A DNA stretch of 64,000 nucleotides from Candidatus Palauibacter rhopaloidicola (GTDB lineage Bacteria; Gemmatimonadota; Gemmatimonadetes; Palauibacterales; Palauibacteraceae): assembly GCA_026914155.1 (NCBI GenBank), contig JAPPGH010000031.1, positions 124,001 to 188,000 on the forward strand, in the 5' to 3' direction. This document shows, in pieces, positions 59,057-64,000 of the stretch. The notes beneath the pieces were generated by a model that did not search any database, was not told the DNA's origin, and saw only the letters and a list, made by a program, of their open reading frames with translations. A program made the position numbers and the translations under genes. Position 1 is the first letter of the stretch. Every line of letters begins with the position of its first letter.

Positions 59057-60825
59057 AGCTCCGGCGTCCGCGACGCGCCGCGGAGGCGGCGGCCCGAGCC
59101 GCCATGCTGGCAGGCGCCACGGCCGGCGTCCTCTGTCTCTTCCTCTCCCCGGCGGCCGCGCAGGAGCGCTCCTGGCGCATCGAGGAGTTCCACGCCGACA
59201 TCCGGGTGCTGGAGAGCGGGGCCATCGAGGTGACCGAAACGATCCGGCCCCGGTTCAACGGAAGCTACAACGGAATCTACCGGACGATTCGCGTCGAGGA
59301 CCGGATCAACGGGTTCCGCCGCAAGCTGCGCCTTTCGGTGGAGGCGGTGACGGACGCGGACGGGAATCCGCTGCGCTACGAGTCGAAGCGCGATGGGGAC
59401 TACCTGAACACGACGATCTGGGTACCCGGCGCGGTCGACACGGTGCGCACGGTCCGACTCTCCTACGGCGTGACGAACGGGCTCCGCTTCTTCGAGGCGG
59501 ATGAGGAAGAGGACGGTATCGTCGAGGCGTACGACGAACTGTACTGGAACGTGACGGGGACCGCATGGCCGGTCCCGATCGAGACCGCGAGCGCGACCGT
59601 GAGACTTCCGCCGACGGTCGGGGGCGTGCGCGCCCACGCCTTCACCGGGGGTTACGGTGCCACGGGCCAGGACGCGACGGTCGACGTCACGGGTGCCCGG
59701 GTCGACGTGCGAACCGATCGGCCGCTCGCCTTCCGGGAAGGCCTGACGATCGGGATCGGATGGAATGCCGGCGTCGTGTTGCGGCCCACGGCGATGGACC
59801 GCGCCGGCATGTACCTGTTCGACAACTGGCCGCTCTTCCTGCCCTTCTTCGTGCTCGCCTTCATGTACCGGCGCTGGAACGAGCGGGGGCGCGATCCCGA
59901 AATCGGGTCGATCGAGCCGCGCTACGAGCCGCCCGGCAATCTGTCGCCCGCCGAGGTCGGCGTCATCGTCGACAACCGGGCGGACCTGCGCGACATCACG
60001 GCGACGCTGATCGACCTCGCGGTGCGGGGGCACCTGACGATCGAGGAAGGCGAGGAGAAGGACTACACCTTCGAGCGGCGCGACAACCCTGGCGACCGCC
60101 TCGCCCCGCACGAGAGCGCGCTCCTGCAGGCGGTGTTCGGGGGGCGGAGGACCCGCCGGCTCTCGGACCTCAAGGACCGCTTCTACAAGGACCTCCCGGA
60201 ACTGAAGTCGAAGTTGCTGGCGACGCTCATCGAGCACGGCGTGTACACGGAATCGCCGACCATCGTCGCCGGGAAATACGTGGGTCTGGGGTTCCTGGTC
60301 GGCATCGTGATCTTCTTCGGCGGGCTGCTCGCCCAGGCCGTGCTCCCGCTGGCGATGGGGGCCGTGCTCGGGGCGGCCATCGGCTCCGCGTTCGTCATCG
60401 TGGTGTTCGGACTCTTCATGCCGGCGCGCACGAAGAGGGGGACCGAGCTGTTGCGGCAGGTGAAGGGGTTCGAGGAATTCCTCACGCGGGTCGAATCCGA
60501 CCGCTACCGGCGGAAAGTCACGGGTCCGGAGATGTTCGAGAAGTGTCTTCCGTACGCCATGGCGCTCGGCGTCGCGGCGCAGTGGTCGCGGGCCTTCCGG
60601 GATCTGTATCGCGAACCCCCGGACTGGTATCATGGGCACGCTCTTTCGACGTTCAACTCTCACATCCTTGTCTCGAACCTGAACAGCATGTCCGCGGAGA
60701 CGCACAGCGTGATGCAGTCCGCGCCGCGCAGCGCCCAGGGATCGAGCTTCTCGGGCGGAGGGATCCCGGGGGGCGGCGGCTTCTCGGGCGGCGGCTTCGG
60801 CGGAGGTGGAGGAGGCGCATTCTGA
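59053..60825 (+). CDS. DUF2207 membrane protein
   Basis: 590 residues from GTG. A signal peptide (about 1-35 ending PAAAQE) precedes a beta-rich periplasmic DUF2207 domain (RIEEFHADIRVLESGAIEVT, NGIYRTIRV). A hydrophobic helix near residue 255 (LFLPFFVLAFMYRRW) leads to a cytosolic winged-helix-like region (LIDLAVRGHLTIEEGE) and two more helices near 415-455. The C-terminus is Gly-rich (FSGGGFGGGGGGAF), as in relatives. Overlaps lemA; the function of the pair is unknown. Confidence 0.92.
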   Translation: MKLRRPRRAAEAAARAAMLAGATAGVLCLFLSPAAAQERSWRIEEFHADIRVLESGAIEVTETIRPRFNGSYNGIYRTIRVEDRINGFRRKLRLSVEAVTDADGNPLRYESKRDGDYLNTTIWVPGAVDTVRTVRLSYGVTNGLRFFEADEEEDGIVEAYDELYWNVTGTAWPVPIETASATVRLPPTVGGVRAHAFTGGYGATGQDATVDVTGARVDVRTDRPLAFREGLTIGIGWNAGVVLRPTAMDRAGMYLFDNWPLFLPFFVLAFMYRRWNERGRDPEIGSIEPRYEPPGNLSPAEVGVIVDNRADLRDITATLIDLAVRGHLTIEEGEEKDYTFERRDNPGDRLAPHESALLQAVFGGRRTRRLSDLKDRFYKDLPELKSKLLATLIEHGVYTESPTIVAGKYVGLGFLVGIVIFFGGLLAQAVLPLAMGAVLGAAIGSAFVIVVFGLFMPARTKRGTELLRQVKGFEEFLTRVESDRYRRKVTGPEMFEKCLPYAMALGVAAQWSRAFRDLYREPPDWYHGHALSTFNSHILVSNLNSMSAETHSVMQSAPRSAQGSSFSGGGIPGGGGFSGGGFGGGGGGAF

Positions 60826-60826
60826 C

Positions 60827-61309
60827 ATGACTTCCAGCACGAAGACCTCGGTCGGCGACCGCGTGGAGCCGTTCACGCTGCCCTACGAAGCCGGAGGAAC
60901 GATCGATCTCGGGGACCACATCGGCCGCGACCGGATCGTACTCCTCTTCTTCCCCCTCGCCTTCACCTCGGTCTGCACGGCGGAGATGTGCCGGCTCCGG
61001 GACGAGTGGAACGCCTACGCGTCGCTCGACGCCGCCGTGTTCGCGATCTCCGTCGACAGCCCGTTCGTCACTTCCCGCTTCAGGGCCGAAGAGAAGATCC
61101 CCTTCCCCATCCTATCCGACTTCAACCGCACGGTGTCGCGTGACTGGGGCGTGCTGTACGAGGAGTTTCACGGGTTCCGGGGCGTCGCCAAGCGGTCGGC
61201 GTTCGTGATCGGAACGGACGGCCGGGTAGCGTACAGGTGGGTGTCGGAGGACGCGGGCGTGGAGCCCGACTACGAGGAACTCCTGCAGGCGGTTGCCGAC
61301 GCGCCCTGA
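60827..61309 (+). CDS. AhpC/TSA-family peroxiredoxin (AhpE/BCP-like)
   Basis: 160 residues. LLFFPLAFTSVCTAEMCRLR carries the peroxidatic Cys (T-S-V-C, about residue 50) with a second Cys five residues later. PFPILSDFNRTVSRDWGVL and the C-terminal FVIGTDGRVAYRWV are peroxiredoxin features. It reduces hydroperoxides in the cytosol. I chose the ATG at 60827 after GGAGG; it begins just after the DUF2207 stop. The second Cys close to the first could be a resolving Cys, as in the atypical group. Confidence 0.92.
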   Translation: MTSSTKTSVGDRVEPFTLPYEAGGTIDLGDHIGRDRIVLLFFPLAFTSVCTAEMCRLRDEWNAYASLDAAVFAISVDSPFVTSRFRAEEKIPFPILSDFNRTVSRDWGVLYEEFHGFRGVAKRSAFVIGTDGRVAYRWVSEDAGVEPDYEELLQAVADAP

Positions 61310-61344
61310 GGACAGAGACGAACCGCAGCCACGGAGATGATCCG

Positions 61345-61689
61345 ATGTCGATACCGCTCGCGCAGCAGCAGTGCATCCCCTGTCGAGGCGGGGTCCCACC
61401 CCTGGAGGGAGAGGCCCTCGACGCGCTGGCGGAGGAACTCGGGGCCGCATGGCGAGTGGTGGACGGCCACCACCTCGAGAAGGAGTACCGCTTCCCCGAT
61501 TTCGTGACGGCGCTCGACTTCGTGAATCGCGTGGGTGGGATGGCGGAGGAGCAGAACCATCACCCGGACCTGTTCCTCGCGTGGGGACGGGTCGTCGTCC
61601 GGATCTGGACGCACAAGATCGACGGGCTCACGGAGAGTGACTTCGTGTTCGCGGCGAAGGCGGAAACGCTGCACCGACCGCGGGCGTGA
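61345..61689 (+). CDS. 4a-hydroxytetrahydrobiopterin dehydratase (pterin-4a-carbinolamine dehydratase)
   Basis: 114 residues. EYRFPDFVTALDFVNRVGG, AEEQNHHPDLFLAWGRVVVR and WTHKIDGLTESDFVFAAK match the PCD/DCoH family, with the catalytic E-x-x-H-H pattern. It regenerates pterin cofactor from the carbinolamine. The N-terminus has an extra CIPCRGG segment. The next gene's GTG overlaps its stop (GTGA). Confidence 0.93.
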   Translation: MSIPLAQQQCIPCRGGVPPLEGEALDALAEELGAAWRVVDGHHLEKEYRFPDFVTALDFVNRVGGMAEEQNHHPDLFLAWGRVVVRIWTHKIDGLTESDFVFAAKAETLHRPRA

Positions 61690-62924
61690 ACCACAGGATG
61701 TCCTCAAGGGCCATCGAGGAGCCCGGAGACCACGGACGACGGATCGGCGCGTACCGGGGGGCCGAGCCCGGTCCGCTCGTCATCTGTATCGCCTCGCTGC
61801 ACGGAAACGAACCGGCGGGTATCGCGGCGCTGGAACGAGTATTGGACGTGCTCTCGTCGAACCGGTTTCGGATGCGCGGGGACCTGGTCGGCCTCCGTGG
61901 CAACCTTCAGGCGCGCAGAGCGGGTACGCGGTTCATCGACGAGGATCTCAATCGCGTGTGGCAACGCGAGCGCGTGGACGCGGTACTGGAGTCGCTGCGC
62001 TCCGGGGAGCCGGCGCGGGAGGGGGACAGGGGGCCGATCGTGGGGAGCGCCGAGTTGGCGGAACAGCGGGATCTTCTGGCCGCCTTCCAGGCGGAAGACC
62101 GACGCGCGCGCGGGCCCATCCACGTCCTCGACCTTCATACCACATCAGCGGAAAGCGCGCCTTTCACGACGCTTGGGGACACGCTTCAGAACCGGGCACT
62201 CGCACTCCGCCTTCCCGTCCCGGTGGTCCTGGGACTGGAAGAGCAGATCGATGGCGCCATGCTCCACTACTTCGACCGCCTGGGCTGGGCGAACATCGGC
62301 ATCGAGGCGGGGCAGCACGCGGCCGCGTCGTCCATCGACGTGCACGAGGAGGCCGTGTGGATCCTGCTTGAGACCCTCGGACTGATCGAGGAAGGAAGCG
62401 CACCGGGTCCGGGCGACCTGAAGGCGCGTCTCGCTCGCCGCGCAGAAGGCCTGCCGAGTGTGCTGGATGTCCGCTATCGCCACGTCGTCTCGGAGGAGGA
62501 CGAATTCCGGATGCACCCGGGGTTCAGGAACTTCGACGTGGTCGACGCGGGGCAGGAACTCGGCGCGGACCGGGCCGGACCGGTGCGGACGGCGTTTGCG
62601 GGCCGCGTCTTCCTCCCACTCTACCAGCGGCAAGGCGACGACGGTTTCTTCATCGTCCGGCAGCGGGCTCCCGTGTGGCTGAAAGTGTCCCGTGTACTTC
62701 GGACGGCCGGTGCGGATCGCGCGGCCACATGGCTTCCGGGAGTACGGCCGCATCCCGCACGGAGCGACGCCGTCGTCCTGGCGCGCTGGGCGCGCAACCG
62801 GGGGGTGATCGGGCTCCTCCACCTCATGGGGTTCACCGTCCGGGGCGAGAGCGGCGGGGCGGTGCTGGTGCGACGCCAGGAAGGGCCCGCCCGCCAGCCG
62901 GAGTCTGCGCCCACCGGCGGTTAG
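61686..62924 (+). CDS. Succinylglutamate desuccinylase/aspartoacylase-family zinc carboxypeptidase-like
   Basis: 412 residues from GTG (alternative ATG at 61698). Zn-binding ASLHGNEPAGIAALE (H-x2-E, about residue 40) and later HVLDLHTTSAESAPFT are the family motifs, with the extra C-terminal beta domain of AstE/ASPA-like enzymes. It may release acyl groups from N-acyl amino acids. The GTGA overlap couples it to the pterin dehydratase. Substrate not determinable. Confidence 0.88.
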   Translation: MNHRMSSRAIEEPGDHGRRIGAYRGAEPGPLVICIASLHGNEPAGIAALERVLDVLSSNRFRMRGDLVGLRGNLQARRAGTRFIDEDLNRVWQRERVDAVLESLRSGEPAREGDRGPIVGSAELAEQRDLLAAFQAEDRRARGPIHVLDLHTTSAESAPFTTLGDTLQNRALALRLPVPVVLGLEEQIDGAMLHYFDRLGWANIGIEAGQHAAASSIDVHEEAVWILLETLGLIEEGSAPGPGDLKARLARRAEGLPSVLDVRYRHVVSEEDEFRMHPGFRNFDVVDAGQELGADRAGPVRTAFAGRVFLPLYQRQGDDGFFIVRQRAPVWLKVSRVLRTAGADRAATWLPGVRPHPARSDAVVLARWARNRGVIGLLHLMGFTVRGESGGAVLVRRQEGPARQPESAPTGG

Positions 62925-62930
62925 CTAGCC

Positions 62931-64000
62931 TTGGCTCGTCGCCGGCCCCGGTTGGGAACCCGCGCCGCCGCGGTCGCGCTCGCGGGCGGCGCCGTGGGGG
63001 TGGGCGCGTGCGGAACGGAAGTCACGCCGCCGGAGCCCCGGGAAAACCGGAGTCCGGTGGCGGTGGACGCCCTCCCCGACATCGACGTACGGCTCGGGCA
63101 TCCGGCGGTCATCGACGCCGCTGCCTGGTTCCGGGATCCGGACGGCGACGCGCTGACGTTCGACGCGAGATCCCTCGACGCCGGCGTGGCCCGCGTGACG
63201 GTTGCCGAAGATCGGGTGACGGTGGAAGGGGTCGCGCCGGGGTCCGCGATCATGGAGGTCACTGCCCGCGACGGCGGCGGGCTTGCGGTCGCGCAGCGCT
63301 TCGAGGCGACGGTCGGGGCCGGGGTCGCACTCACGCTCGGCGTGGCGCAGGCGCGGGAGGGCGGCATCGCGCGCGTCGAAGTCGTGCTCGACGAGGCCGC
63401 GGCATCGCCGCTGACCGTGCGCTATTCGCTGGGCGTGGATGACGCGCGGCTGACGCATGACGCGGATTCGGCGGATGTGCTCGACCCGAGCGAGGGCGAG
63501 GTCGAAGTCCCGGCGGGGGCGAGCGGCACCGTCATCGAGATCCGCATCGCCGACGACGATGAGATCGAGCCGCCCCGGGAAGTCCTCACCCTTGCGCTGG
63601 ATCGACCCGCAACCGGGAGCGGCTTCGTGCTCGCCCCTCCTTCGAGCGCCACGGTGGTCATCCGGGAGGGAGTGTGCGACCGGACGGCTGCCGTGCGCGA
63701 CGCGATCGTACGCGGGCTCCGGGCCGACGACTGCAGCGCCCCCGACGGCCAGGCCCTGGCCGAGCTCCGGACGCTGAGGGTCAGGCCCCGGGAGCCCGGC
63801 CTCGAGGCGGGAACCGGAGCCGTCCGCGGCGGACTGCGCCCGGCCGACCTGAGCGCCCTTTCCGGCCTGGAGTGGCTCTCGCTTCAGGACTACCGGCTGG
63901 GAGCCCTTCCCCCCCGGGCGTTCTCCGATCTCTCCAGCCTGGAGGTGCTCAATCTCGCGGGAAACCTGATCGCGGATCTGCCGCCGGGCGTGTTCGCGGG
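62931..64000 (+). CDS. Exported lipoprotein with cadherin/Ig-like, Calx-beta and leucine-rich domains; cut by the right window edge
   Basis: An open frame runs from TTG at 62931 past the end of the window (about 356 residues visible). The N-terminus LAGGAVGVGACG fits a lipoprotein signal. Then come an Ig/cadherin-like domain with WFRDPDGDALTF, a Calx-beta-like domain (AREGGIARVEVVLDEAAASP, IEIRIADDDEIEPPREVLTL) and, at the edge, leucine-rich repeats (LSGLEWLSLQDYRLGALPP, LSSLEVLNLAGNLIADLPPG). A surface adhesion role is plausible. No ATG is available for the lipoprotein start, so TTG is inferred. Confidence 0.7.
   Translation, partial: MARRRPRLGTRAAAVALAGGAVGVGACGTEVTPPEPRENRSPVAVDALPDIDVRLGHPAVIDAAAWFRDPDGDALTFDARSLDAGVARVTVAEDRVTVEGVAPGSAIMEVTARDGGGLAVAQRFEATVGAGVALTLGVAQAREGGIARVEVVLDEAAASPLTVRYSLGVDDARLTHDADSADVLDPSEGEVEVPAGASGTVIEIRIADDDEIEPPREVLTLALDRPATGSGFVLAPPSSATVVIREGVCDRTAAVRDAIVRGLRADDCSAPDGQALAELRTLRVRPREPGLEAGTGAVRGGLRPADLSALSGLEWLSLQDYRLGALPPRAFSDLSSLEVLNLAGNLIADLPPGVFA

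Noticed and set aside
60753-60825. Gly-rich tail of the DUF2207 protein as a novel repeat element
   Set aside because: Gly-rich C-termini are a normal feature of this family.
1-64000. CRISPR arrays, tRNA, rRNA, IS elements or attachment sites
   Set aside because: No regularly spaced repeats, cloverleaf sequences, transposase or integrase genes were seen on reading both strands.

Overview
The window is about 64 kb of very GC-rich, gene-dense bacterial chromosome. I see no rRNA, tRNA, insertion sequence, prophage or CRISPR array, and no gene-free gap over 300 bases; the longest are 6667-6913, 22452-22732, 38482-38695 and 57806-58015. Many predicted products are exported: lipoproteins, Tat or Sec signal peptides, outer-membrane beta-barrels, FG-GAP/VCBS, ASPIC/UnbV and LVIVD propeller proteins, a VPS10/sortilin-like protein, DUF885, DUF4097 and extracellular amidohydrolases. 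This mix fits a heterotrophic Gram-negative of the Gemmatimonadota type, possibly a marine or host-associated lineage. That assignment is an inference from gene content; no marker gene is present.

Layout. 1-16.8 kb: PHM-like protein (cut at the left edge), YtcJ-like amidohydrolase, beta-barrel, radical SAM protein, double-PDZ protein, SPFH protein, a PadR-membrane protein pair behind a clear sigma-70-type promoter, cyclase plus gamma-glutamyltransferase, EamA transporter, an ECF sigma/anti-sigma/two-DUF4097 operon, and an amidase. 16.9-24.5 kb: VPS10-like protein, then four Uma2 nuclease domains in three ORFs (two domains fused in frame), a cupin and a UDG-like protein with a C-terminal region resembling a winged helix. 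24.5-35.6 kb: a minus-strand block of secreted propeller proteins and a pentaheme cytochrome/TPR protein. 35.7-38.5 kb: a chained HTH-ImmA/IrrE, PIN and zeta-toxin-like cassette. 38.6-45 kb: thioredoxin-reductase-like protein, SSS symporter, DUF2007, an OsmC gene with an in-frame TGA, DUF885 and a PilX-like protein. 45-56 kb: two alpha/beta hydrolases, two more anchor-B/LVIVD proteins, a YncE-like propeller, a VCBS lipoprotein and a GSDH-type dehydrogenase. 56-64 kb: beta-barrel, PhzF, EVE, LemA-DUF2207, peroxiredoxin, pterin dehydratase, an aspartoacylase-like enzyme and a Calx-beta/LRR lipoprotein running off the right edge.

The strongest unusual signal is the OsmC gene at 41484-41954 (minus strand). 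A TGA replaces the first catalytic cysteine exactly, the frame stays open on both sides, the second catalytic cysteine is intact, and a perfect 6-bp stem with a GG-containing 5-nt loop starts 19 nt after the TGA. That is the layout of a bacterial SECIS element, so I read the gene as a selenocysteine-containing OsmC rather than two ORFs or a pseudogene. Next most interesting are the HTH-Zn-peptidase/PIN/zeta cassette, with a possible internal start for a 59-residue partner protein, and the tandem Uma2 array, in which a former leader sequence has become a protein linker.
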